Part shown: positions 44,066-54,418 of the stretch, piece after piece
Layout: the number at the start of each line of letters is the position of its first letter
Numbering within the stretch: the stretch's first letter is position 1
DNA from: Chloroflexota bacterium
GTDB lineage: Bacteria; Chloroflexota; Anaerolineae; Caldilineales; Caldilineaceae
Assembly: GCA_016861025.1 (NCBI GenBank)
Contig: BOKO01000003.1
Span: forward strand, 262,001-326,000
DNA length: 64,000 nt
Direction: 5' to 3'
Notes under the pieces: generated by a model
Told to the model about the DNA's origin: nothing
The model's database searches: none
The model's input: the letters and a program-made list of their open reading frames with translations, nothing else
Position numbers and translations under genes: made by a program

Positions 44066-46240
44066 CTATGGTTCCTCTTGCGCGCGGCTTTCACAAAGAT
44101 GAAAGCTCAGCGCCCAGACCAGCATCAATTCGGGCAGGGCATAGCCGACGTCGATCAGCCCATGCGCCACTCCGGCTGCCGCCGCCGCCAGCAATCCCAA
44201 CGCCAACGCCGCTTCATTGTCATGACCCGCCGTGCGCCGCAGCCACCGCCAGATAGTCCACACGCCAGCGCCAAGCCAGCCCATCCCAAGCACAAGCCCA
44301 ACCAGCCCAAGCCGCGTCCACCAGTCGAGCAGCAGGTTGTGCGGGTGGTTGAGATTTGGCTCCTGCCATGCAGTGGGCAGCAGGTAGTTGCTGCGATAGT
44401 GATAGAGAAATTGATCTGGCCCGACGCCCATCAGCGGATGATCAAGCGCCATCTGCCACGCGCTGCGCCAGAGCTGGAGGCGCAAAAAGCCGGTGCCCTG
44501 CTCAAAATCGAGCAACCGTTGAAACCGTTCGGCGCCGATGAAGGGCGTGAGCATCAGACCGCCAATCACGACAACGCCGATCAGCAGAAGCAGTGGTTTT
44601 GTCGATTGGTTGCGACGGCGCAGCAGCCACAAACCGCCGCCGCCCAGCGCCAACATCATCGCCGGCGCAGCCAGAAAGAGCGCGCCTTTGCTGAAGGTGA
44701 GCAGCCACGCCAGTCCTTGCACCGCAGCCAGCGCCGCCCACAGCGTCTGTTGACGCCGCCCGCGTACAAAGATTGTAAGCGCCAGCGTCACCGCCAGCGT
44801 GCGGTCGAGATAGAGCGCCAGATTGTTGGCGGAGTCGTAGAGCGCCTGCACGCGGCGCACACCCTCCGCCGCTGAGATAAAACCCTGCCCGGTCGCAAAG
44901 CCCCACAGCCCGATTGCAGCCACGGTCGTTGCGCCGAACAGCCATCCGGCAACCAGCAGCCAGCGATCCGCCTCGGGGTTGCGTGCGCTGCGCAGCAAAC
45001 CAACCAGTGTCGCCGCAAAGATCAACGCATAGAGAAAGATTACTCGCCACTCGCGCAACGCCAGCGCTGGATAGCGCACATCAAGGCTGGCGACGAGCGC
45101 CCAACCGACGAGCAGCGCCAACAAGATCAACGCAACGCGCTGCCAGCGGTCGAATGCAGTCGCTGTCCAAGATCGCTCCTCACCAGCCAGCCATCGCCAC
45201 GCCAAATGTCCGGCCAGCAACACCGCCCCGCCCAACACGCCGACATCGACGATCCCAAATGGTCGCGTCGGTAGCAGTGGCAGATCGACAGCGTAGGCGA
45301 AGGGCAGCGCAAAGAGCAGAGCCGCCAGCCACAGCGCCGGTCGCAACAGCCCGGCCACGCCGAGCAAGCCCATGCCGAGCAGCGCCAGCATCCAGATATC
45401 GCTTGCCGTTCCTGTTGCAACCAGCACTGCGCCAATCATCAGCATGCTCCAACCGATGCGCTGCGTCGTCAATTCTGGCGCACGCAACCACGTGATCTTG
45501 GGCGAGGAGATTACGCTAACTTGTCGCACTCGGGGCATCAGCGCACTGGCTGCCAACCACAGACCAGCCAACACCAGGGACGCCCCCGGCCACAGCGGCG
45601 CTTCCCACAGCGGGCGTCGTGCATCGGAGCGTTCCAACGCACCTTTTGACGGATCGACGGCGACGGCGCGCAGCGGCGTCTGTCCCCACCCGCGCCACAA
45701 TTCCAGACGGACGCTGTGTTCACCTTCCAGGAAGCTCGCTGTATTTGGGAACGAGCGATGCACTTCGATCCAACGCAATCGCTTTTCCACCGGCTGTCCG
45801 GCCAGTTCTGGCGCCAGCAGAGTTGTATAGCCCGCTACTGCGCCCGTGCTGTCGCGGTTGCCGGCAATATTCGCCAGGCGATTGGCTGGCTGGCCGTCCA
45901 CCGTAGCGTAGAGATATGCCCAATAGTCGCCCGGCGCCAGCAGCAACCAGAGTGCATCGCCTGTGTAGGTGAAGGTGACGATGCCTGCCGGCTCGGCGAA
46001 GGCGTCGGCCGGCTCGGACGGATCGGCGCCGTCCGCACTCACGCTCCAGCCAGCGGAGTAGGCAAAGATCGGACTCTCCATCGTCGCCACAACGCCGGGC
46101 GTCAACGTCGCCGTCGGCTCGGGCGTTGCACCACACTGAGCGCATGGTTGGTTGGGGAAGGTCAATAGCAGCCAGAACAGGCCAGCGGCAATCGCCCCCG
46201 CACCGGCAAGCAATCGCCAGCGACCAGGTATCGCCGACAT
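44066..46240 (-). CDS. O-antigen ligase-family membrane protein with extracytoplasmic sugar-protein-like N-terminus
   Basis: 724 residues. N-terminal hydrophobic signal/anchor, TPEPTATLTPG linker and about 150 residues of extracytoplasmic beta-rich domain (YSAGWSVSADGADPSEP...). Ten or more transmembrane segments follow, with the O-antigen ligase/polymerase (Wzy_C) signature MALDHPLMGVGPDQFLY and NHPHNLLLDWW near residues 615-655. Such proteins polymerise or ligate lipid-linked glycans at the outer face of the membrane. The glycosyltransferases, oxidoreductase and sulfolipid genes nearby fit a cell-surface glycan function, but the acceptor is unknown. Confidence 0.85.
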   Translation of the reverse strand: MSAIPGRWRLLAGAGAIAAGLFWLLLTFPNQPCAQCGATPEPTATLTPGVVATMESPIFAYSAGWSVSADGADPSEPADAFAEPAGIVTFTYTGDALWLLLAPGDYWAYLYATVDGQPANRLANIAGNRDSTGAVAGYTTLLAPELAGQPVEKRLRWIEVHRSFPNTASFLEGEHSVRLELWRGWGQTPLRAVAVDPSKGALERSDARRPLWEAPLWPGASLVLAGLWLAASALMPRVRQVSVISSPKITWLRAPELTTQRIGWSMLMIGAVLVATGTASDIWMLALLGMGLLGVAGLLRPALWLAALLFALPFAYAVDLPLLPTRPFGIVDVGVLGGAVLLAGHLAWRWLAGEERSWTATAFDRWQRVALILLALLVGWALVASLDVRYPALALREWRVIFLYALIFAATLVGLLRSARNPEADRWLLVAGWLFGATTVAAIGLWGFATGQGFISAAEGVRRVQALYDSANNLALYLDRTLAVTLALTIFVRGRRQQTLWAALAAVQGLAWLLTFSKGALFLAAPAMMLALGGGGLWLLRRRNQSTKPLLLLIGVVVIGGLMLTPFIGAERFQRLLDFEQGTGFLRLQLWRSAWQMALDHPLMGVGPDQFLYHYRSNYLLPTAWQEPNLNHPHNLLLDWWTRLGLVGLVLGMGWLGAGVWTIWRWLRRTAGHDNEAALALGLLAAAAAGVAHGLIDVGYALPELMLVWALSFHLCESRAQEEP

Positions 46241-46295
46241 TCAGGTTGTACGTCCTGGCGACTTTAATTTGTTTATTTTGAGCGTGAGCATGCTC

Positions 46296-47429
<1,134 letters not shown>

Positions 47430-47536
47430 GAAGATACTCCTCATTTCATAGGGATTTGGTGGAAAAACGCAGCGACGACGCAAGGTGAATATTCAATTGC
47501 TAAATTCCCCGGAAATCTCCCCATTGCGCCGAAAGA

Positions 47537-47601
47537 TTGCGTGCTGCGTGTTGCGTGACACGCAGCACGCAACACGCAACACAGCACGCAACACGTTCAA
47601 T
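47537..47601. repeat. Palindromic heptad-repeat element (CGTGTTG family), copy 2
   Basis: Left arm TTGCGTGCTGCGTGTTGCGTG and right arm CACGCAGCACGCAACACGC followed by further AACACAGCACGCAACACG, with almost no loop. The tail TTCAAT contains the stop codon of the SixA-like gene (47597-47599). Same composition, tail and location (3' end of a minus-strand gene) as copy 1 at 43200-43270. Confidence 0.75.
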
Positions 47602-48103
47602 ACTTTAGCGCCTTCGGCGTCACCAACAGCTTCAACTGTCCGCCGCCCCAACGCAGCATACTCCAATGTTCGGCGTCAATCGTCACATGGGCAAGGGCAG
47701 CGGTTGGCATACGAACGAAGACATCTTCTGGCGCCGAGCCGCACAGCCCGGACGCCAGCTCCTCCAGCCCAGGATTGTGCCCGACGACCACAACATGACG
47801 GACATCTTCAGGCAGCGCCTTGAGGAGCGAGAGCAGCGTGTCGGCGGTCGCCAGGTAGATTGCTTCGTTCCAAAGCGGATCCACGGCGCCTTTGATCTGA
47901 GCGCTCAACGCCTGGACGGTCTGCGCTGTGCGCGCCGACGGCGAACTCAGAATCAGGTCGACTGTTGGCTCAAGATGTGCGATCAAGGCAGACATGCGCG
48001 CAGCGTCCTTAAGACCGCGTTCGGTCAAAGGACGCTCGAAATCGCTGCTATAGTGTTCGGGTCGCTCAGCTTTGGCGTGTCGCCACATCGAAATATATTT
48101 CAC
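47597..48103 (-). CDS. sixA: Histidine phosphatase, SixA-like
   Basis: 168 residues from the GTG at 48103, preceded by GGGGGAGG at 8 bases. Phosphoglycerate-mutase-type histidine phosphatase: catalytic His9 in MWRHAKAE, LILSSPSARTAQT and VVVGHNPGLEELA. SixA dephosphorylates phosphohistidine in E. coli; here it may instead act on a small metabolite. It follows sqdX by 24 bases, and its stop lies inside the heptad palindrome. Whether it belongs to sulfolipid metabolism is unknown. Confidence 0.88.
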   Translation of the reverse strand: MKYISMWRHAKAERPEHYSSDFERPLTERGLKDAARMSALIAHLEPTVDLILSSPSARTAQTVQALSAQIKGAVDPLWNEAIYLATADTLLSLLKALPEDVRHVVVVGHNPGLEELASGLCGSAPEDVFVRMPTAALAHVTIDAEHWSMLRWGGGQLKLLVTPKALKY

Positions 48104-48127
48104 AAGCGCACCTCCCCCCTTACCCAA

Positions 48128-49300
48128 TCAAGATGTATGGTCAGCAAGCTGCGACGATGTCAGGCGGAAAACCCGAATCGCCGCACGGTAATAGTCCACC
48201 AGTTGATCCATCGTCGCCCGCCATGACCGGCTGCGCGCATGGCTCAGCGCATTCTCCGCCAACTGATCGCGCAGGCATGGGTCGTCGCGCAGCCGCTCGA
48301 TCAACCCACCGATCTCGCCAGGGCGCGACGGATCGTAGAAAAGGCCGTTGTAGCCGTCGATCACGGTGTCGAGCACGCCACCCGTGCGCGCCGCAATCAC
48401 CGGCAGACGACACGCCATCGCCTCCAACGCCACCAGCCCAAAGGTCTCGGTCGTCGACGGAAAGATAAAGGCGTCGGCAGCGCGATAGGCGTCGACCAAC
48501 GCCTGCCCGCGCAGATAACCGGTCATCACCGTCGGCGTGCCGGCAAAGACCTTGCGCAGATGCTGATGGCTTGGACCGTCGCCGATCAGGGCAAGCCGCA
48601 CCCCCGGCAATGGCGACACCGTCTCGCGCAGCACCTCCAGTTGTTTCTCCGGCGCCTGTCGACCGACGTTGACCACCAAAAAGTCAGCGGGATGCCCATC
48701 GGTCAGCCAGTTGCGCACCTCGGCGTCGACTGCGCCGGGCGTGAACAACTCGGTGTCGATGCCGCGCTTCCACCAGCGCACGCGGCGGAAGCCATGCTGC
48801 TGCAGCTCGCCGCGCACCGCAGTCGACGGACAGAGATTGACATTCGCCTGGTTGTGCAAGGTGCGCAGATACGAACGCACCGCCGGCACCACAAAGCCTG
48901 CGCCGTAATACTGCACATAGCGCGGCAGGTCGGTGTGAAACGAAGCTACGGTCGGCGTCTTGAGCCAGCGCGCAAAGAGCAACCCAAATGGGCCTAACAC
49001 CACCGGATTGACCACGTGAATCAGGTCGGGCTGAAACGCCTTGACCCGCTCCCACACAAAGCGTCGCGGGATATTGATGCGCAGCTCCGGGTAGAACGGC
49101 ACTGGCGGCCCCCCAACACCGACGATCTCAGCGCCAGCATACTCAGCCGGCCCGCCCGGCGGTCCAAACAAGATCACGCGATGTCCCTGTTCTTGCAACC
49201 GCTGGAGCAACAGACACAAAATCGTGACGATGCCGTCAATTTTTGGAAGAAATGTTTCCGTAAAAATAGCGATCCGCATTCTCTCTGGTACGGGCGACAT
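48128..49300 (-). CDS. sqdX: Sulfoquinovosyltransferase-like GT4 (SqdX)
   Basis: 390 residues from the ATG at 49300 (GAGG upstream); an ATG at 49279 is the alternative. Beginning with RIAIFTETFLPKIDGIV, it follows cyanobacterial SqdX closely: QPDLIHVVNPVVLG, TPTVASFHTDLPRYVQYYG, HNQANVNLCPSTAVRGELQ, WWKRGIDTELF and a donor-site EX7E region FPSTTETFGLVALEAMA. SqdX transfers sulfoquinovose from UDP-sulfoquinovose to diacylglycerol to form the sulfolipid SQDG. The divergent gene encodes the matching UDP-sulfoquinovose synthase, which strongly supports the assignment; an alpha-mannosyl- or glucosyl-diacylglycerol synthase remains possible. Confidence 0.85.
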   Translation of the reverse strand: MSPVPERMRIAIFTETFLPKIDGIVTILCLLLQRLQEQGHRVILFGPPGGPAEYAGAEIVGVGGPPVPFYPELRINIPRRFVWERVKAFQPDLIHVVNPVVLGPFGLLFARWLKTPTVASFHTDLPRYVQYYGAGFVVPAVRSYLRTLHNQANVNLCPSTAVRGELQQHGFRRVRWWKRGIDTELFTPGAVDAEVRNWLTDGHPADFLVVNVGRQAPEKQLEVLRETVSPLPGVRLALIGDGPSHQHLRKVFAGTPTVMTGYLRGQALVDAYRAADAFIFPSTTETFGLVALEAMACRLPVIAARTGGVLDTVIDGYNGLFYDPSRPGEIGGLIERLRDDPCLRDQLAENALSHARSRSWRATMDQLVDYYRAAIRVFRLTSSQLADHTS

Positions 49301-49553
49301 GGCTGCCTCGGCAGGTCGTCTGTGTGCGTCATTGTTCAGCGCTGCTATCTTACCATGAAGCGCATTGCACAAGTGCATCTTGAGTTGATTTGCGAAGCAT
49401 TGGGAGGGACTTGCCACATTGCATTCGCTCGTTTATGCTCTTTCATGAACAACCAGTGCACTGCGAACAGCCGACGAGCGACGCTGCACGACAACAGTAC
49501 AGCTTGTCGGCGGTCTTTGTTGCCATAAGATAGAGCAGGAGAGAATCGAATCC

Positions 49554-50798
49554 ATGACAAGTCAAGAGCGGATCATCGTCCTCGGCGGCGACGGTTTTTG
49601 CGGCTGGCCCACTGCATTGCGGCTGTCGCGCGAAGGATATGACGTGTTGATCGTAGACAATCTGTCGCGGCGTAAGATCGATGTGGAGTTGGGCTGCCAG
49701 TCGCTCACCCCGATCCAGCCGATTGAGCGACGGCTGCGCACCTGGAAAGAGCTGACCGGACGCGTCATCGACTTTCACAACCTCAATATCGCCGAAGACT
49801 ACCACGAACTCGAAAGCCTGATCGAGACTGTACGCCCGAAGGCGATTGTCCATTTCGCCGAGCAGCGCGCCGCCCCCTATTCGATGAAATCCCCACGCCA
49901 CAAACGCTACACCGTCGACAACAACATCAACGGCACGCACAACGTGCTGTGCGCCATCGTCGAGTCCGGGCTGGATGTGCATCTGGTGCACCTGGGCACG
50001 ATGGGCGTCTATGGCTACGGCACGGCGGGGCTGTCGATCCCGGAGGGCTATCTGACCGTGAAGGTGGAGATCGACGGCGTCGACCGCGAGATCGAGATTC
50101 CCTATCCGCCGCATCCGGGCAGCATCTACCACATGACCAAGACGCTCGATGCGCTGCTCTTTTACTACTACAACAAAAATGATGATGTGCGCATCACCGA
50201 CCTGCATCAGGGCGTGGTGTGGGGCACCAACACCGAGGAGACCCTGCTGCACCCCGACCTGATCAACCGTTTCGACTGGGAGGGCGACTACGGCACGGTG
50301 CTCAATCGCTTCCTGGTCGAGGCGGCGGTCGGTCATCCGCTCACGGTGCATGGCACGGGCGGACAAACGCGCGCCTTCATCCACATTCGCGACACGGTGC
50401 GCTGCATCTCGCTCGCCATCCAGCACCCGCCCAAACGTAAGGAACGCGTCAAAATATTCAACCAGGCCACCGAGACGCACCGCGTGCGCGACCTGGCGGC
50501 GCTGGTGGCGCGGCTGACCGGCGCCGAAATCCGTCATTACATCAACCCGCGCAACGAAGCCGCCGACAACGAACTCGTGATCCACAACGAGCAATTTCTG
50601 GAATTGGGCCTCAATCCAATCACGCTGAGCGAGGGACTGCTGCAGGAGGTGATCGAGGTGGCGGCGCGCTACCAGGATCGCGTCGACAAAAACAAGATCA
50701 TCGCCGACTCGCGCTGGCGCGCCGACATACCGCTCGACCGCGAAGGCAGGGCGCTGCCAACGCTGTCGCCAATCGCGCAAACCGTCAATGGTCATTGA
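49554..50798 (+). CDS. sqdB: UDP-sulfoquinovose synthase
   Basis: 414 residues. Extended SDR fold with GGDGFCGWPTALRLS (NAD binding), VDNLSRRKID, VHFAEQRAAPYSM, the catalytic Thr149 in LVHLGTMGVYG and Tyr192-x3-Lys196 in YHMTKT, and VVWGTNTEET. These match plant SQD1 and bacterial SqdB, including the FAEQR/APYSM block specific to this enzyme. It converts UDP-glucose plus sulfite to UDP-sulfoquinovose. A GGAG lies 12 bases upstream of the ATG, and a weak promoter (TTGTCG-16-TAAGAT near 49503-49530) precedes it. The divergent sqdX gene lies 253 bases away; creatininase and SDR genes follow in apparent operon. Confidence 0.93.
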   Translation: MTSQERIIVLGGDGFCGWPTALRLSREGYDVLIVDNLSRRKIDVELGCQSLTPIQPIERRLRTWKELTGRVIDFHNLNIAEDYHELESLIETVRPKAIVHFAEQRAAPYSMKSPRHKRYTVDNNINGTHNVLCAIVESGLDVHLVHLGTMGVYGYGTAGLSIPEGYLTVKVEIDGVDREIEIPYPPHPGSIYHMTKTLDALLFYYYNKNDDVRITDLHQGVVWGTNTEETLLHPDLINRFDWEGDYGTVLNRFLVEAAVGHPLTVHGTGGQTRAFIHIRDTVRCISLAIQHPPKRKERVKIFNQATETHRVRDLAALVARLTGAEIRHYINPRNEAADNELVIHNEQFLELGLNPITLSEGLLQEVIEVAARYQDRVDKNKIIADSRWRADIPLDREGRALPTLSPIAQTVNGH

Positions 50799-50810
50799 GA
50801 GGAGATCGAG

Positions 50811-51512
<702 letters not shown>

Positions 51513-51518
51513 GAAACG

Positions 51519-52286
51519 ATGCACATTGCGTTTGACGGCAAAACTGTGATCGTGACGGGCGCGGCGCATGGCTTTGGTCGGGCGATCGCGCTTGCCTTCG
51601 CCGAGCGCGGCGCCAGCGTCTGGATATGCGACATTCTGCACGACGAGCTGCAGGAGACGGCGGAGCGCTGCCGGGCGGTGGGCGCCGCATGCTTGCCGCG
51701 GGTGGTCGATGTCACGGATCGGGAGGCGGTGTTCGCCTTTGTGCGTGAGGCGGAAGCAGCGCACGGGCGCATCGATGTGCTCGTCAACAATGCGGGCGGC
51801 GTCTTGGGACAGGTCGGACAGCCGCTCGAAGCCGTCACGCCGGAGCAGTGGCATAGCATCATCGCCGTCAACTTGAGCGCGGCGTTCTATTTTGCGCAGG
51901 CGGTTGCGCCCGGCATGAAGGCGGCGCGTTACGGACGCATCATCAACATCTCGAGCGGCGCCGGGCTGGGCGTCAGCCTCACCGGCATTCAGGCCTACGC
52001 GGCCGCCAAAGCCGGACAGATCAACCTGACGCGTCAACTCTGCCATGAACTGGGGCCGTACAACATCACCGTCAACAACATCGCGCCCGGTTTTGTGCGC
52101 TCCAATCCGACCACCGAACGGCAGTGGCAGGCGTATGGCGAGAGTGGGCAGCAGGCGCTGATCGACAGCATCGCCTTGCGTCGCCTCGGCGCGCCCGAAG
52201 ACATCGCCCACGGCGCACTCTTTCTCGCTTCTGACTACGCCAGCTGGATCAGCGGGCAGGTGCTGTCAATCGATGGCGGGAAGTGA
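51519..52286 (+). CDS. Short-chain dehydrogenase/reductase
   Basis: 255 residues, classical SDR. Cofactor site TGAAHGFGRAIALAF, NNAGG, catalytic Ser in NISSGAG and Tyr-x3-Lys in YAAAKAGQINL, with the C-terminal GQVLSIDGGK typical of FabG-like and sugar dehydrogenases. It starts 6 bases after the creatininase stop, completing the sqdB operon. Other SDRs oxidise sulfoquinovose in sulfo-ED degradation, so a role in SQ metabolism is conceivable; a generic role is equally possible. Confidence 0.9.
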   Translation: MHIAFDGKTVIVTGAAHGFGRAIALAFAERGASVWICDILHDELQETAERCRAVGAACLPRVVDVTDREAVFAFVREAEAAHGRIDVLVNNAGGVLGQVGQPLEAVTPEQWHSIIAVNLSAAFYFAQAVAPGMKAARYGRIINISSGAGLGVSLTGIQAYAAAKAGQINLTRQLCHELGPYNITVNNIAPGFVRSNPTTERQWQAYGESGQQALIDSIALRRLGAPEDIAHGALFLASDYASWISGQVLSIDGGK

Positions 52287-52431
52287 CCGGCTTACATCAT
52301 TGCCAGGATCAGGGGAAAGCGTTGATGATCACTGCTCTCATCATCACAGCAGTTCTTCCAGGAAGCTCTACGTATACTTCGCATCCTGCACAAATGCAGG
52401 ATCAAAAAGGGAGGAGTGATTTAGCGCAACC

Positions 52432-53370
52432 TCAACGGCGACCTTGAGCCAACAGGTAAAGCACCAGCCCCAGAATCGTGAGCGCCATGCCAACCCATCC
52501 GATCGTTCCCGGCGCCGCTGCTCCGAGCAGAACGATCTCCCCAGCCAGCGCAAAGAGCACCTCAGCCGACTGCGTGGCATCGACAGCAGCCAATTCATAG
52601 GCGTTGCGCGCCTGATGCCGCGCAAAGACGAAAAGACTCGTCGCAATCACGCCCGATAGGATCGCCACAAGCGCTGTGTTCACCCATTGGCCCGCCGAAG
52701 GCGGCTGCGGCTGCACAGCAACAATCATGAGCAACCAAAAGGGCAGTGAACCGAGCGTCAGCAGCAACACCCGTGCAAAGCTATCGCTCAACACAGGATC
52801 GACAATGTGCGGGATGCGCGTGTGTCCACCGCTGCGCGCCTCCCATACAAGCTGCAGCCCAACGGGATAGGCAAACGCCGCGGCCAACACAGGCAGAGCG
52901 CCCAACAGCACATTGCGCCAGTTTTCCGCCCGCATTTCTCCCAGATTCACCAGAACAATGCCCACAAATATCAGAATCGTAAAAAATACGCCGCGCAACG
53001 GCACACGCCGCCCGAATGCCAGCAATACAAGCGGCGACGCCAGCACAGTCACCTGCCATGTCGTGGCGACCACCCATCCCGGCGCGTAAGACGCCGCAAA
53101 CGTAACGCCCGCATAAAAGACGCCGAACCCAATCGTGCCGGCAACCAACCAGAACAGCCAGTGGCGGCGCAGCAGACGCATCGCATCGAGGAGAAGTCCT
53201 CCACGCCCAATCAGGATCGGCCCGGCAATCAGGAAAAGCGTCATCCAGGCGTAGCGTAGACTGGCTGACCATACCCAATGGCCGCCCTCCAGGCTCATCA
53301 ACCGATTGAGGACAAAAGTGCTGCTAAAGAAAAGTGCGGCAAGCAGACCAGCGCCAAGTAGTTTAAGCAT
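52432..53370 (-). CDS. DMT-superfamily transporter (EmrE-like multidrug resistance efflux family)
   Basis: 312 residues with about ten transmembrane helices in the drug/metabolite transporter arrangement. N-terminus LGAGLLAALFFSSTFVLNRL, then HWVWSASLRYAWMTLFLI and a second half with a conserved A-x-D-A-T-Q-S-A-E-V. This sequence style fits the multidrug-resistance efflux subfamily (PF13536-like) rather than generic EamA. Export of small compounds is likely; substrate unknown. Paired tail-to-start with a second, distinct DMT gene 107 bases upstream. Confidence 0.82.
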   Translation of the reverse strand: MLKLLGAGLLAALFFSSTFVLNRLMSLEGGHWVWSASLRYAWMTLFLIAGPILIGRGGLLLDAMRLLRRHWLFWLVAGTIGFGVFYAGVTFAASYAPGWVVATTWQVTVLASPLVLLAFGRRVPLRGVFFTILIFVGIVLVNLGEMRAENWRNVLLGALPVLAAAFAYPVGLQLVWEARSGGHTRIPHIVDPVLSDSFARVLLLTLGSLPFWLLMIVAVQPQPPSAGQWVNTALVAILSGVIATSLFVFARHQARNAYELAAVDATQSAEVLFALAGEIVLLGAAAPGTIGWVGMALTILGLVLYLLAQGRR

Positions 53371-53384
53371 AAGACTTACAAATT

Positions 53385-53440
53385 TGGAGAGCGAAGAGCA
53401 GAGATTGGAGCCTGGAGATCGGAGTTTGGGCGATTGAAGG
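53385..53440. repeat. Degenerate GAGATTG-family half element
   Basis: Imperfect heptad units (GGAGAGC, GCAGAGATTGGAG, CCTGGAGATCGGAG, GCGATTGAAGG) in the gap between the two DMT transporter genes. The units resemble the left arm of the elements at 36905-37056 and 62622-62750, but the complementary arm is absent. Probably a decayed copy. Confidence 0.5.
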
Positions 53441-53477
53441 TCATAGAAATAGTGACCGGCCTTTCATCATAGCGGCG

Positions 53478-54401
53478 TCAATGCCGCGGGGCGGGTGTTT
53501 TGGTTGCAGTTGCAGCGGCTGTCTGGCGCCTGGGGTTGTTCACCGTGAGGACAGCCAGCCCAACGAAGATCAGCGCCATCCCAGCCATAGCCGGCGGCGT
53601 CAGCCGCTCGCCAAGCAGACCGACGCCTAAGGTCGCCGCGGTCAACGGTTCAGCCAGCGCCAATGTTACAGCCGTCGCTGTCGGCAAGCTCATCAACCCG
53701 CGGATATAGAGCATATAGGCAAGCGCCGTCGCAATCAACCCCAAATGCAGCGCCACCGCAAGCCCTTGGGGTTGAAGCAGCCAATTCAGGTCAACAAAGA
53801 AAAGCAACGGCGCCATCACAAGCGCGCCGCCAAAGAAAGCGACCGCCGTCACTGCATCGGGCGGCTGCACGCGCAACAGGTCCTTGCTCGCAATCGTGTA
53901 GAGCGCATACGCCGCCCCCGCTCCGATTGCCAGGATAACGCCCAACGGATCGACCTCGATCTCGGCGCCGGCCGCGATCAGCAAGGTGCAGCCAGCAACG
54001 GCGAGCAGCGTCGCCAACATCCAGCGACGGCTCGGCTTTTCGCCCAACAGCAACAAGCCAAGCAACCCGGCAAAGATCGGCGCGCTGCCGATGCCCACGA
54101 CCGTGCCGACTGCCACACCTGTACGCGCCACGCCCGCAAAGAAAAAGAGCTGGTAGCCAGCAATCGCGCCAATTGCAACCACAGTTGCCGATAGCGGCCA
54201 ATTTCGCAATTTCAGTTGTCGTCTTCCCGCCGCAAAAAGCAGCAGCGCCACACCACCGACCAACAGGCGCATGGCGCCGACAGCCAGCGGTGTGGCGCCT
54301 TCGGGTGCAAATGTCTGCGCCGTGCCGGTCGTCCCCCAGCAGACGGCGGCGGCCAACACAAACCAGAAGCCGCGATTGGCGGCTGTCACAGTAGGGTTCA
54401 C
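53478..54401 (-). CDS. EamA-family transporter (DMT superfamily)
   Basis: 307 residues from a GTG at 54401. Two EamA halves, ten helices; first half WFVLAAAVCWGTTGTAQTF is the classical EamA start (RhaT/YdcZ type), the second half contains EPLTAATLGVGLLGERL. An exporter of amino acids or other metabolites, substrate unknown. It is 17 bases after the xylulokinase gene (stop 54419), so it may be co-transcribed with it. Confidence 0.88.
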   Translation of the reverse strand: MNPTVTAANRGFWFVLAAAVCWGTTGTAQTFAPEGATPLAVGAMRLLVGGVALLLFAAGRRQLKLRNWPLSATVVAIGAIAGYQLFFFAGVARTGVAVGTVVGIGSAPIFAGLLGLLLLGEKPSRRWMLATLLAVAGCTLLIAAGAEIEVDPLGVILAIGAGAAYALYTIASKDLLRVQPPDAVTAVAFFGGALVMAPLLFFVDLNWLLQPQGLAVALHLGLIATALAYMLYIRGLMSLPTATAVTLALAEPLTAATLGVGLLGERLTPPAMAGMALIFVGLAVLTVNNPRRQTAAATATKTPAPRH

Positions 54402-54418
54402 TCTTCACCGAATACCTG

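Noticed and set aside
52375..52415. Intrinsic terminator (ATCCTGC-ACAAAT-GCAGGAT)
   Set aside because: Short 7-base stem with no T-run on the proper side for either neighbouring transcript; too weak to call.
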